Below, one piece after another: positions 50,105 through 59,037 of a DNA stretch of 64,000 bases. The notes beneath the pieces are model-generated. The model had not been told where the DNA came from. It made no database searches and saw only the letters and a program-made list of their open reading frames with translations. Position numbers and translations under genes: made by a program. The stretch is taken from positions 434,001 to 498,000 of the forward strand of contig NZ_MTQM01000009.1 of assembly GCF_001984105.1 (NCBI RefSeq). The letters run 5' to 3'. Within the stretch, counting starts at the first letter, position 1, and every line of letters starts with the position of its first letter. The stretch is from Microbacterium sp. CSI-V. GTDB taxonomy: Bacteria; Actinomycetota; Actinomycetes; Actinomycetales; Microbacteriaceae.

Positions 50105-51511
50105 TCAGGCGCCGGGCTCGGACGCCGTCGGCGCCGACGTCGCCGCCGCGACCGTCTCCGGCTCGGCGGGGCGCCGCGACGCGTCGGCGAACGCATCGGC
50201 CACGGCGCGCCCCTGGATGATCGCCGTCAGGTCGATGCCGGTCGCCGCGCGCACGGCCTCGAACGACGACCGCAGTCCCGCCGCCGACTCCGCCGCGAGG
50301 TGACCGCTGGCGCCATCGCCGCCGAGGACGGTGACGTTGCCGACACGGTCGTACCCCTTGGCGAACTCGGCCATCATCGGCACTAGGGCCTCGAGCGCAC
50401 GCTGCGCGAGCAGGGCCTCCTGGTTGTGCGAGAGAGCCTCCGCCTCGGCGCGGATCGCCTCGGCGCGCGCCTCACCGGCCAGACGCACCGACTGGGCGTC
50501 GGCTTCGGCGCGCACGCGGACGGCGGCGGCTTCCTGCTCGGCGATCTGTGCGCGGGCCTCCGCGGCCTTGACCTGCGCGTAGGCCTCGGCGTCGGCATCC
50601 TTCTGCCGCTGGTACAGGTCGGCGTCGGCGACGCGGGCGACCTCGGACTCCAGGCGCGCCTGGGTGTTCTGCGCCTCCTGCTGCAGAACGGCCTGGCGGC
50701 GCTCCGCGCGCGTGAGCGCCTCGGCCTGCTCGGCCTCCGCGTTCGCGCGGCCGACCTCGGCCTTCGCCGCGGCGCTGTTCTTGTCGAGCGCGGTCTGCTC
50801 GATGAGGTTCGCTTCGTCGGTGGCGATCTGCCGCGCGCGGATCTCGCGCACCGCGTTGATGCGCGCGACCTCCGCCTCGCGCTTGACGCGCTCGACCTCG
50901 GTGGCACCGAGCGCCGCGATGTAGCCGTTGCTGTCGGTGACGCCCTGGATCTGGAACGAATCCAGGATCAGGCCCTGAGACGACAGGTCCGCCTTGATGC
51001 CCTCGGCGATCTGGTCCGACAGCCGCTGCCGGTCGCGCATGAGCTCTTCGACCGTCAGCGTCGCGACGACGCCGCGGAGCGCGCCCTCGAGCTGCTCCGT
51101 CGTGAACTGCTCGATGGCCTTGTCCTGGGATGCGAAGCGCTCGGCGGCACGGCGCACCGATTCGGGGTCGGATCCGATCTTCACGAGGGCCACACCGCTG
51201 ACGTTCACGGTGACGCCGTTGGACGACTGCGCCGTCGGCTCCATCTTGATCTGACGGGCGCGCAGCGAGATCATCTCGCCGCGCTGAGTGAGGGGGTTCA
51301 CGATGGCGCCGCCGCCGGTGATGACGGTGATGCGCGAGGAGTTCCCGTCGGCGGCCTTCTGGCGCTTTCCGACGATGACCAGGGCTTCGTCCGCCTTGGC
51401 CACGCGATACCAGCCGCGAATGAGCCCGGCGATGATCAGGATGACGACGATGACGACGACGAGAGCGATGACGACGACGAGACCGATCGCCCCCAGAGCG
51501 GCGATTTCCAT
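50105..51511 (-). CDS. flotillin-like SPFH domain protein
   Basis: 468 residues. One N-terminal membrane helix (ALGAIGLVVVIALVVVIVVILIIAGL), an SPFH/band 7 domain to about residue 200, then a long Ala/Glu coiled coil with EAEQAEALTRAERRQAVLQ repeats, the flotillin pattern, and an Ala/Pro tail. Forms membrane scaffolds with effects on membrane fluidity and secretion. AAGGAGAAGC before the ATG at 51511 fixes the start; the frame remains open upstream for 109 codons without family similarity. It lies 13 bases after the Fpg/Nei gene start in the same orientation. Confidence 0.92.
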   Translation of the reverse strand: MEIAALGAIGLVVVIALVVVIVVILIIAGLIRGWYRVAKADEALVIVGKRQKAADGNSSRITVITGGGAIVNPLTQRGEMISLRARQIKMEPTAQSSNGVTVNVSGVALVKIGSDPESVRRAAERFASQDKAIEQFTTEQLEGALRGVVATLTVEELMRDRQRLSDQIAEGIKADLSSQGLILDSFQIQGVTDSNGYIAALGATEVERVKREAEVARINAVREIRARQIATDEANLIEQTALDKNSAAAKAEVGRANAEAEQAEALTRAERRQAVLQQEAQNTQARLESEVARVADADLYQRQKDADAEAYAQVKAAEARAQIAEQEAAAVRVRAEADAQSVRLAGEARAEAIRAEAEALSHNQEALLAQRALEALVPMMAEFAKGYDRVGNVTVLGGDGASGHLAAESAAGLRSSFEAVRAATGIDLTAIIQGRAVADAFADASRRPAEPETVAAATSAPTASEPGA

Positions 51512-51686
51512 GCTTCTCCTTCGATGGGCGCCGCCCGAGGCGACGCAGGGGGGAATTCCTTCCAACCTATCGGGGGGCTCTCCGGCGCTGTCCACCCCCT
51601 GTGTACGCAACGGACGTCCCCGCGTCCCTCCGAGGGCGCGTACCGTTGAGAGGGAGGCGGCCCGAACCGCCGAAGAAGGGTCCCCC

Positions 51687-52094
51687 ATGAAGATCGTCTC
51701 GTCCGCGGATTGGCGGGATGCCATCGCCTTCGACGTACCCGTCGTCGTCGCCGATGTCGTGCCCGGTGAGCCCACCCGCTGCGTCGGGTGCGGAGCCGAC
51801 GGTGAGCTGTTCGACCGCACCGAGCTGTGGGCGGTCAAGCACCGCCACCCGAAGCACCACGGCGGATTCGTCCGGTTCTACTGCGACGCGCACAAGCCGG
51901 CGCCGGCGCCCGCGCCACCCGCCCCGATCGAGCTGAAGAAGACCCGTGCGTCGACACCGCGGGCGGAGCGACGCACCGCGTCCCCCAAGCCCACGCCCGT
52001 CACCGATCGCCCCACGCGGGCGATGTGCCCCGACTGCTTCGTCGAGGTCTCGGCCGGCGGCGACTGCGGCATGTGCGGCGCGCAGGTCGTCTGA
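51687..52094 (+). CDS. small protein with two zinc-ribbon-like Cys clusters
   Basis: 135 residues. First cluster: RCVGCGADGELF, then HRHPKHHGGF and YCDAHK. A Pro/Ala-rich linker (PAPAPAPPAP) follows, then a second cluster MCPDCFVEV with GDCGMCG. Both could bind zinc. No catalytic motif is visible; I do not recognise a named family. ATG preceded by AAGAAGGG. It is divergent from the SPFH gene with 175 bases between, and ends at a strong terminator. Binding DNA, RNA or protein is all that can be suggested. Confidence 0.7.
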   Translation: MKIVSSADWRDAIAFDVPVVVADVVPGEPTRCVGCGADGELFDRTELWAVKHRHPKHHGGFVRFYCDAHKPAPAPAPPAPIELKKTRASTPRAERRTASPKPTPVTDRPTRAMCPDCFVEVSAGGDCGMCGAQVV

Positions 52095-52107
52095 TCCACG
52101 CGGAACG

Positions 52108-52139
52108 ACGCCGCCCCGGTCCGATGACCGGGGCGGCGT
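52108..52139. terminator. bidirectional terminator
   Basis: Perfect 14-base arms (ACGCCGCCCCGGTC and complement) with a CGAT loop, followed by TCTTCGTCT, between the zinc-ribbon gene and the convergent aldose epimerase-like gene. Confidence 0.88.
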
Positions 52140-52147
52140 TCTTCGTC

Positions 52148-53113
52148 TCAGCGCGCGGAGATCGTCCAGCCGACTTCGTGGCTCTCACCCGGGGCGAGAG
52201 CCACGACACCGGTGGCGAAGTCGTAGGCGTCGTCGTTGAAGGCGTCGGGGGCGCACGTCATCGGCTCGACGGCCAGTCCCGCGCGGTGCGCCGGGTGGTC
52301 GGGTCCCTCGGGACGGTCGGCGGTGTGGATCTGCACCCACGCGCATCCCGCGTCCCACGTCATCGCGACACCCGTGCCCGACGGGTCGGTGAGCGTCACG
52401 GTCGCCTGCCCGTCGGCATCCCGGGTCAGGTCGGTGAACGCGTGGTCGATCTCGACCTCGCCGATCTCCCGCGGAGCGCGGAAGTCGAACCGCTCGGCAT
52501 CGACGGTGACGGATGCCACGCCCACCGGCGCGAGACGATCGGGGGTGACCTCGAGCACGGTGTCGGCGGGCAGCGCGAACGTCCACGCGTCGAGGGGTGC
52601 GGGACCGGCGACCAGGTACGGGTGCGGCCCGGTTCCCCACGGGGCGGGGGTCTCGGACCGGTTGGTGGCGCGGACGGTCTGCGTCAGCCCGTCCGCGCCG
52701 AGGCTGTATGTCGTGGTCACCTCGACCCACCACGGGTAGCCGTCCTGCGCGGGGACCGTTGCGGTGAGGGTCACGGAGGCGTCGTCACCGTCGACGACGT
52801 CCCAGTCCACCCACCCGAGGAGTCCGTGAAGCGCGTGGCCGCGATTCGGCTCGGTCAACGCGAGCCGGTGCTCTCCACCGCCGAAACGATGCACGCCGTC
52901 GACGACGCGGTTCGGCCACGGGGCGAGGGTCGCGCCGCGGAAGTACGGGCGCACCTCGTCGGCGTCGAACGGTACGACGAGGTCGCGCCCCTCGTGGGTC
53001 AGGGATCGGAGGGAGGCGCCCACGCTCGCGATCGAGGCTTCATAGCCGTGGGCGCGGAGGACGACGGGGGTTCCGGACACGGCGGTGGTCACGGACGCGG
53101 CGACATCGGTCAT
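52148..53113 (-). CDS. aldose 1-epimerase family protein
   Basis: 321 residues, galactose mutarotase-like beta-sandwich. LAPWPNRVVDG, NRGHALHGLLGWVDW (His base) and GTGPHPYLV (second His) are the family motifs; the late acidic residue is in AVEPMTCAPDAFND. Interconverts sugar anomers, exact sugar unknown. GATAAT (minus strand) stands 6 bases before the ATG at 53113, an unusually good -10 for a leaderless transcript. The frame continues upstream through csbD on the same strand but that part is not homologous. Confidence 0.9.
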   Translation of the reverse strand: MTDVAASVTTAVSGTPVVLRAHGYEASIASVGASLRSLTHEGRDLVVPFDADEVRPYFRGATLAPWPNRVVDGVHRFGGGEHRLALTEPNRGHALHGLLGWVDWDVVDGDDASVTLTATVPAQDGYPWWVEVTTTYSLGADGLTQTVRATNRSETPAPWGTGPHPYLVAGPAPLDAWTFALPADTVLEVTPDRLAPVGVASVTVDAERFDFRAPREIGEVEIDHAFTDLTRDADGQATVTLTDPSGTGVAMTWDAGCAWVQIHTADRPEGPDHPAHRAGLAVEPMTCAPDAFNDDAYDFATGVVALAPGESHEVGWTISAR

Positions 53114-53148
53114 CCGGCCATTATCCCGATCCCGGAGCCCGGAAACGA

Positions 53149-53181
53149 CGAACGCCCCGACCGGCGTGGTCGGGGCGTTCG
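53149..53181 (-). terminator. terminator behind the CsbD gene
   Basis: Arms CGAACGCCCCGACC (53149-53162) and complement (53168-53181), five-base loop, 10 bases past the CsbD stop and before the epimerase gene's start. Confidence 0.82.
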
Positions 53182-53190
53182 GAGGACCGC

Positions 53191-53361
53191 TTACTTGAAG
53201 GCGTCCTTGACGTTCTCGCCGGCCTGCTTGAGGTCGGCCTTCGACTGGTCCGCCTGACCCTCGGCTTCGAGACGCTCGTTGCCGGTGGCCTTGCCGAAGC
53301 CTTCTTTCGCCTTGCCGGCGAGGTCCTCTGCGGTGTTCTTGATCTTGTCGTCGAGTCCCAT
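53191..53361 (-). CDS. CsbD family stress protein
   Basis: 56 residues, hand-translated: opens MGLDDKIKNTAEDLAGKAKE and continues GFGKATGNERLEAEGQADQ, the conserved core of CsbD-like proteins, which are small, charged, abundant under general stress and of unknown mechanism. Ribosome site GGAGGGAG lies six bases before the ATG. A hairpin follows the stop. Single gene; adjacency to a sigma/anti-sigma pair upstream may be coincidental. Confidence 0.93.
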   Translation of the reverse strand: MGLDDKIKNTAEDLAGKAKEGFGKATGNERLEAEGQADQSKADLKQAGENVKDAFK

Positions 53362-53469
53362 GTCGACTCCCTCCGCTTGGTGGCCGGGTATTTCCCGAAT
53401 GACGCCACGGTAGGCGCGGTTCCTCGGACGGCCGGGGGGCTTGACCTTCCGGCACGGGTGAGGAAGCGG

Positions 53470-54183
53470 TCAGACCCGCGGGAGGTCCGCGTGGGCGACC
53501 ACCACGTCCGGGCCGTCGCGCAGTTCCATCCGCACGGTGTCACCGCGCAGCACCGCGGCATTCATTCGGCAAACGATCGGGACCTCCGAGCCGAGCACCT
53601 CTCCCGCGGTGAACGTCTCCCCGTCGGCCGCGACGAACACCAGCTCGTACGTTCGGCCCACGTTCAACCCGCGGGCTTCAAGGTAGGCCTCCGTGCCCCA
53701 GGTATGCGCCACCAGCTGTGCGTCGACGTCGACCCCGGCCGTGTCGTCGCTGACCTGGATCTGTTCGAGCGCACCGAGGGTTCCGGGCGGGCCTACCGGG
53801 ATCGCGGGAGTGAACGCCCCCGCACTGTTCACGCCGACGACGATACCGATCAGGAGGCACGCCGCGGCCACGAGCGGGGTGAGCCACGCTCGCCTGCGAC
53901 GAGTGCCGACACGCGCGCCGGGCGACGGCGCCGCGCCGACGGCATTCTCCCTCTGGATGGATGCCAGGATCCGGTCTTCCAGCTCCGATGTGTCCCTCGG
54001 TGCCACCCAGGTCACATCGCCGTGGCGCAGGCGCTGCGCGACCCCCTGCAAGCTCGAGTACTCCTCCCCACGCCGAGGATCGTTGCGGCGGAGTTCGTCG
54101 AACTCGACGGTCTCGGCCGCACTGAGCTCGCCGGCGAGCGCTGCGGCGACGAGTTCGGCCCACCGGTCATCGGGAGTGCGCAT
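53470..54183 (-). CDS. anti-sigma factor, RskA type
   Basis: 237 residues. Residues 1-80 are the cytoplasmic sigma-binding helices (LVAAALAGELSAAETVEFDEL), one membrane helix follows at about 92-115 (WLTPLVAAACLLIGIVVGV), and the outer part is a beta domain as in RskA C-terminal regions (VGRTYELVFVAADGETF). It would hold the ECF sigma factor at the membrane until regulated proteolysis. The start codon lies 17 bases inside the sigma gene, indicating coupled translation. Confidence 0.9.
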   Translation of the reverse strand: MRTPDDRWAELVAAALAGELSAAETVEFDELRRNDPRRGEEYSSLQGVAQRLRHGDVTWVAPRDTSELEDRILASIQRENAVGAAPSPGARVGTRRRRAWLTPLVAAACLLIGIVVGVNSAGAFTPAIPVGPPGTLGALEQIQVSDDTAGVDVDAQLVAHTWGTEAYLEARGLNVGRTYELVFVAADGETFTAGEVLGSEVPIVCRMNAAVLRGDTVRMELRDGPDVVVAHADLPRV

Positions 54184-54721
54184 CGGAGTCCTCCAGTTCT
54201 TCGAGGTGCGTACGGAGCGCGTGGAAAGTGCGGGTGCGCCATGTGGACACCGGGACGCCCGTGGCATCCGAGAGTTCCTGGTACGAGCGCCCGTGAAGGT
54301 GAACGGCGACGACGGCCGTGCGATGCGCCTCGCTCAGCGCGGACAGCGCTTCCAGCATGCGCAGCCGTTCCAGGGGGTCGATGGCCTCGACGGCCCGGTG
54401 CTCGAGTTCGGCGTCATCGCCGAGCAATGGCAGGCGCGCCCGGGCACGCAGCACGTCGACGATGACATTGCGGGCGATCGAGAAGAGCCAGGTCCTCGTC
54501 GAGGCCTGACCGGGATCGAACCGGTCGCGCGCCCGCCAGGCCCGGAGGAAGGTCTCCTGCACGCAGTCCTCGGCGAGCGGCCGATCGCGGAGCGCATTCA
54601 CGGCGTACCCCAGCAGCGAGCCGCCATGCTCCCGGAAGGCGCTGCGGACATCGAATGGAGTCGGATGCCGTCGCGCCATCGGCATGCGGGCTCCCTCGTC
54701 TTCCGCGGGTGTCCAGCTCAT
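54167..54721 (-). CDS. ECF sigma factor
   Basis: 184 residues. Region 2 (about 25-95: RDRPLAEDCVQETFLRAWRA, STRTWLFSIARNVIVD) and region 4 (about 120-175: LSEAHRTAVVAVHLHGRSY, VPVSTWRTRTFHAL) with no region 3, the ECF layout close to SigK/SigL. GGAGAGG lies upstream of the ATG. It is co-transcribed with the RskA-type anti-sigma gene and diverges from the CHRD-sortase operon, which is the obvious target regulon; no matching ECF promoter pair could be named with confidence. Confidence 0.93.
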   Translation of the reverse strand: MSWTPAEDEGARMPMARRHPTPFDVRSAFREHGGSLLGYAVNALRDRPLAEDCVQETFLRAWRARDRFDPGQASTRTWLFSIARNVIVDVLRARARLPLLGDDAELEHRAVEAIDPLERLRMLEALSALSEAHRTAVVAVHLHGRSYQELSDATGVPVSTWRTRTFHALRTHLEELEDSDAHSR

Positions 54722-54889
54722 CGCCCGTCCTCTCCGAGGCTATCGGCAGCGAAGCGCCGTCCCTCGGCAAGAGATACGTCCGCGAGGCGGGAAACGTTCA
54801 CCACCGACGCTGCGCGACGGATGAACGCGCGGGCGGTCGCCGACGTACACCCCGCAAGCGGCCCACGAGGGTCCCGATCGAAAGGCACG

Positions 54890-55603
54890 ATGATGACGAA
54901 GAAGACGTACGCCCGCCCCCTCGCGATCGGTGCCCTCGCGGGTGTGGCGCTCCTCGCGTTCGGCACGCCGGCACACGCCGAGACCGAAGTCGCTGAGCCG
55001 GCGGAGTTCACGAGCGCATTCACGGTCATGGCTACCCCCGACCAGGTGATCAACAACGACGGCGTCGCGACCCCCGGCGAGGCCGGCGCGACGGGGACGT
55101 TCACGTTCCGCATCAATTCCGAACTCGACATCATCTGCTACGACATCCGGCTCGAGGGCGTGACGGGCGACTACCAGAGCCCCGCCAAGACCGCCACGCA
55201 CATCCACGAGGCCGCGGTCGGTCAGGCCGGACCGCCGCGCATCGCGTTCCCCAACCCGACCCCCGCCGGCGATGGACCGCGGACCTCGTCCGGTTGCCTC
55301 CAGGGCCCCTTCACCACCGGCGTCCAGGCGAACGGTGCCGACACCGGCGACGGGTTCTCGCTCGCGCAGATCGAGGCCAACCCGAGCGGGTTCACGGGCG
55401 ACTCGCACACCGTCGGCTCGCCGGCCGGTGTCGTTCGCGGTCAGCTCACCGAGATCCCCGTGGGCGGCGTCGACACCGGTGCCGGCGGATCCGTCGAGGC
55501 CGGCACGGCTCCGCTCGTCGTCTCGGCGGCTCTCGGCGGTGCGGGTCTTCTGGCCGCCGGGGCTGTCGTCCTGCACCGTCGCCGCGCGGTCTCGACGCGG
55601 TGA
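54890..55603 (+). CDS. exported CHRD-domain protein with C-terminal membrane anchor
   Basis: 237 residues. Signal peptide to about residue 31 (cleavage after AHA), CHRD domain (TATHIHEAAVGQAGPPRIAF is its core), two Cys (IICYDI, SSGCLQG) that may pair, then Gly-rich VGGVDTGAGG, a hydrophobic helix and the basic tail HRRRAVSTR. The tail looks like a sortase sorting signal with VDTG in place of LPxTG. The stop overlaps the start of the sortase gene (GTGA). Probably a surface protein anchored by that sortase. Confidence 0.88.
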   Translation: MMTKKTYARPLAIGALAGVALLAFGTPAHAETEVAEPAEFTSAFTVMATPDQVINNDGVATPGEAGATGTFTFRINSELDIICYDIRLEGVTGDYQSPAKTATHIHEAAVGQAGPPRIAFPNPTPAGDGPRTSSGCLQGPFTTGVQANGADTGDGFSLAQIEANPSGFTGDSHTVGSPAGVVRGQLTEIPVGGVDTGAGGSVEAGTAPLVVSAALGGAGLLAAGAVVLHRRRAVSTR

Positions 55604-56253
55604 CCTCGCCGTCGCGTGGCGCGCAGCGCGTCGTCTCGAGCAGACGACCGCTGCGCGGTGCGCGCGTCCTCGCACTCGCGGCGGTGTGGATCTGCACCGG
55701 GTGCGCGGGCGCCGCGACCGACGCCGCACCAACCATCGTCGCGCCCTCCGACGCGGCGCCGAGGCCGACCCCCGCTTCCGCAGCGGCGAGCGCGGCACCT
55801 GCGTCTGTCACGGCCGCCGACCCGACCCGCGTCCGCATCCCCGTGCTCGGTCTCGATGAGCCGCTCATCGAGCTCGGGCTCGCCGCGGACGGCGCCATGG
55901 AAGTGCCCGTCGACTACGACGACGTCGGCTGGTTCACCGGCGGCGGGCGTCCGGGCGGGACGGGCCCGGCAGTGATCGCGGCGCACGTGGACTCCCCTAC
56001 CGGCCCCGCGGTCTTCCAGCGACTCGACGAAGTGTCCGTGGGCGACGTCATCGAGGTGTACGACGCCGAGGGGCGCGTGCACGGCTACCGCGTCACAGAG
56101 ACCGCGGACTATCCGAAGGCCGCGTTTCCCACGGCCCGCGTGTTCGGCGCGACCGCGCGCGACGAGCTCCGGGTCATCACGTGCGGAGGCATCTTCGACC
56201 GGGATGCCGGCTCCTATCTCGACAACCACGTGGTGTTCGCCGAACGCCTGTAG
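55600..56253 (+). CDS. class F sortase
   Basis: 217 residues. Exported N-terminus (RVLALAAVWICTGCAG, possibly a lipoprotein signal with LxxC near residue 33), an Ala/Pro linker, then the sortase beta-barrel. Catalytic His129 in IAAHVDSPTG, Cys195 in RVITCGGIFD; candidate Arg201 in FDRDAG, followed by SYLDNHVVFA. Transpeptidase joining surface proteins to peptidoglycan. Overlap with the CHRD gene makes that protein the likely substrate. GTG start. Confidence 0.9.
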   Translation: MTSPSRGAQRVVSSRRPLRGARVLALAAVWICTGCAGAATDAAPTIVAPSDAAPRPTPASAAASAAPASVTAADPTRVRIPVLGLDEPLIELGLAADGAMEVPVDYDDVGWFTGGGRPGGTGPAVIAAHVDSPTGPAVFQRLDEVSVGDVIEVYDAEGRVHGYRVTETADYPKAAFPTARVFGATARDELRVITCGGIFDRDAGSYLDNHVVFAERL

Positions 56254-56309
56254 GACGGTGTGCTCCGATCTCGTCCCACGAACGGTTAGGGTTCGACGCG
56301 GGGGATCAC

Positions 56310-57641
56310 ATGGGGCAGACGCAGGATGGCACGGACGAGCTGAATCGGTTCTCCGATCTGATGGACGAGGCACCGGCGGCATCCGGTTCCGGCAGAGCCG
56401 GTCGCATTGCGCTCATGGTGGTGCTGGTGACGATCCTCGCGGTGTTCGGCGGTGCCGGAGGGTACGTGTGGTGGGCGTCCAGCGCCCCGCTCCCGGCGCC
56501 GACGCTGGCGACACAATCCCCGGGCGTGACCGCGGGTGAGGCCGCCACCGTGCGCCTGCCGTCATCGGGGTCGATGCGCGTGAGCGTGGTGGGCGGAGAG
56601 CAGTACCTCGGCGCCGACTCCGACGGTGCGTGGGCCACCTCCGGAGGCAATGACCCGCGTCCGATCGCGAGCGTCGCCAAACTCATCACCGCGCTCGTCG
56701 TCCTGGACCGGCATCCCCTCGACGGGCCTGACGATCCGGGCCCGACCGTGGCGTTCACGGAGGCGGACACCGACCTCTACGACCAGTTCTACGTGCTCGG
56801 CGCGACGATCGCGAAGATGCCCGATCGCACGACGCTGTCCCTCCACGACGCGCTGGCCACGATGCTGCTCCCCTCGGCGAGCAACTACGCGGTCGCCCTG
56901 GCGCGCTGGGGGTACGGCTCCGAAGGCGCCTACGTGGACGCGGCCCGCGCGTGGCTCGACGCGAACGGCCTCACCTCGACCCGGATTGTGGATGCCACCG
57001 GCCTCGACGACCGCAACACGTCGACGCCGAGCGACCTCCTCGCCCTCGGCAAGATCGCCGAGTCCAACCCCGCTATCGCGGCGATCGTGGCGCTCCCCTC
57101 GATCTCACTTCCGAACGGACCGGGCTTCGTGACGAACACGAACGACCTCCTCGGCACCGCGGGGGTGCGGGGTCTCAAGACCGGCAACCTCGGCGAGGGG
57201 ACGTTCAATCTTCTGTTCAGCTCGCTGCTCGACGTCGGGGTCGAGGCACCGTTGCAGATCACCGGCGTACGGCTCGGCGGCGCCACACACGACTCCACCG
57301 ATGAAGACGTGGCGGCGTTCCTGAAGAGCGTGCAGGCCGGATTCCACGACGTCGCGGTCGCCTCGCCCGGCCAGGATCTCGGCACGATCACGACCGCGTG
57401 GGGAGCAGAGGCGCACGTCGTGCTCACGCGCACCGCGGCGATCCGGACCTGGTCGGACACGCCGATCACGCCGTCCGTGCAGATCGTTCAGCCGCAGACC
57501 TGGGCCGACGGCGAGAAGGTCGGAACGGTCACGTGGACGGCGGGCCCGCACAGCGTCTCGTCGGACCTGCAGGTCGTCGGCGATCTGGAACCGCCGACGC
57601 TGTGGTGGCGGCTGACGCACCCGGGGCAGCTCGGAGGCTGA
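56310..57641 (+). CDS. D-alanyl-D-alanine carboxypeptidase-like protein (PBP5 family)
   Basis: 443 residues. N-terminal cytoplasmic tail, one membrane helix (IALMVVLVTILAVFGGAGGYVWW), then a penicillin-binding domain with all three motifs: S121-VAK124 (IASVAKLITA), SxN in LPSASNYAVA and KTG in GLKTGNL. It trims peptidoglycan stem peptides outside the membrane. TAGGGT at 56287-56292 and GGGGGA before the ATG support this start. It follows the sortase by 56 bases and may share its regulation. Confidence 0.9.
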   Translation: MGQTQDGTDELNRFSDLMDEAPAASGSGRAGRIALMVVLVTILAVFGGAGGYVWWASSAPLPAPTLATQSPGVTAGEAATVRLPSSGSMRVSVVGGEQYLGADSDGAWATSGGNDPRPIASVAKLITALVVLDRHPLDGPDDPGPTVAFTEADTDLYDQFYVLGATIAKMPDRTTLSLHDALATMLLPSASNYAVALARWGYGSEGAYVDAARAWLDANGLTSTRIVDATGLDDRNTSTPSDLLALGKIAESNPAIAAIVALPSISLPNGPGFVTNTNDLLGTAGVRGLKTGNLGEGTFNLLFSSLLDVGVEAPLQITGVRLGGATHDSTDEDVAAFLKSVQAGFHDVAVASPGQDLGTITTAWGAEAHVVLTRTAAIRTWSDTPITPSVQIVQPQTWADGEKVGTVTWTAGPHSVSSDLQVVGDLEPPTLWWRLTHPGQLGG

Positions 57642-57665
57642 TCCGCGCGGGCACTGCGGGGGAAC

Positions 57666-58985
57666 TCACGCTCGTCCTCCCAATGCATCGAGCGCCGTGG
57701 CGACGCCCCCGCGCATCGCGAGCGCAGCGACGAGCGTCACCCCGAGAAGCACGGTCAGGTACACGAGGAATCCGACTCCGCCTGCCGTCGCGTGATAAAT
57801 CAACGGGGCAGTGCCGCCGAAGAGCGAGTTCGCCACCGCGTAGCCGAGGCCGACGCCGAGGGCCCGGATGTGGGCCGGGAAGACCTCCGCCTTGGCGATG
57901 CCGTTGACCGACAGGTAGCAGGTCAGAACGGCGAACGAGAGAACGAGGATGCCGAACACCACCGGGGGTGTCGTCACTCGAGCGGCCGTCGACACGAGCA
58001 AGGCCGCGCCGAGGACGCCTGCCGCGGCGAAGGCGATGAGGAGAGGCTTCCGGCCGATCCGGTCGCTCAGCGCCCCGCCGAGCGGTTGCAGGAGCATGAG
58101 CACGACGAAGGCCGCGAAGACGACGCCCGTGATCGCCAGTTCCGCCGGCGCACCGCCCGCGCCGAAAGCCGTCTCGCGGAAGAGGGAGGGAACCGTGACC
58201 GTGGCGGTGTAGAACGCCGCACTCCCTCCGGCGGTGAGGAGCATCACCCACACGAGCGGACGCCAGTACGAGCGGAGCAACTCCCCCGTCGTCGAGGGCG
58301 CCGTCGGTGTCGCCGCGCGCGCGGTGGATCCCGGATGCCGAAGTCCGCGTGCCCACCCGAGCGATGCCAGGCCCGCGAGGCCGCCGACCACGAAGGCGGC
58401 CCGCCAGCCCCATTCGGACACGGAGGCGCGATCACCGACGAGCAGGAGCACCAGAAGCGAGCCCTGCGCGAGCACCAGGCCACCGACGATGGTCGCCCCT
58501 TGGAAGGACGCGAAGAATCCGCGGTGCCCCCGGGTGCCGGACTCCGACAGCAGCACGGTGGCGGCCGCGTACTCTCCCCCGGCGGCGATCCCCTGCACGA
58601 TGCTCACGACCACGAGGATCACGGCAGCCCATCCCCCGACCGCGCGCTCGGTCGGTGCGATCGCGAGAGCGAGCGATCCGGCCGACATGAGGGCGACCGC
58701 GGCCACAAGTGCCGCCATCCTCCCCCGCGTGTCGGCGAGCTTGCCGAACAGCCACGAGCCCACCGGTCGCACGACGAACGTCACGGCGAACAGCGCGTAC
58801 ACGTAGATCAGCGAGTCGGGCGACTGCGCGTCGAAGAACTCGGTCCGGAAGTACGGCGCGAAGATCGCGTAGACGTACAGATTGAACCACTGGGCGAGGT
58901 TCGGCACGGATCCGGCGAGAATGGCTCGCGCGCGGCCGCGGCGGTCGAGGTGCGGGTCGGGTGCGACCGCGGGGGTGGAGTGCAC
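57666..58985 (-). CDS. MFS transporter, metabolite:H+ symporter type
   Basis: 439 residues with 12 membrane helices. ASVPNLAQWFNLYVYAIFAP-like opening (GSVPNLAQWFNLYVY) and RPVGSWLFGKLADTRGRMAA match the MHS family (citrate, proline, ketoglutarate and related transporters); GGALSDRIGRKPLL is the second half repeat of motif A. Substrate cannot be told. GTG start with TAAAGT (minus, 58992-58997) 6 bases upstream. Convergent with the DD-carboxypeptidase gene. Confidence 0.9.
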   Translation of the reverse strand: MHSTPAVAPDPHLDRRGRARAILAGSVPNLAQWFNLYVYAIFAPYFRTEFFDAQSPDSLIYVYALFAVTFVVRPVGSWLFGKLADTRGRMAALVAAVALMSAGSLALAIAPTERAVGGWAAVILVVVSIVQGIAAGGEYAAATVLLSESGTRGHRGFFASFQGATIVGGLVLAQGSLLVLLLVGDRASVSEWGWRAAFVVGGLAGLASLGWARGLRHPGSTARAATPTAPSTTGELLRSYWRPLVWVMLLTAGGSAAFYTATVTVPSLFRETAFGAGGAPAELAITGVVFAAFVVLMLLQPLGGALSDRIGRKPLLIAFAAAGVLGAALLVSTAARVTTPPVVFGILVLSFAVLTCYLSVNGIAKAEVFPAHIRALGVGLGYAVANSLFGGTAPLIYHATAGGVGFLVYLTVLLGVTLVAALAMRGGVATALDALGGRA

Positions 58986-59037
58986 GCGCTGACTTTAGCG
59001 AAGCGCCGAGCCCGGTGTCCCCCGGGCCGATCCCTCG

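Noticed and set aside
53362..53469. A GGAAC...CGTC pair upstream of csbD as an ECF-type promoter
   Set aside because: Spacing and -10 do not match a consensus I can name, and similar pairs occur by chance in this GC-rich DNA.
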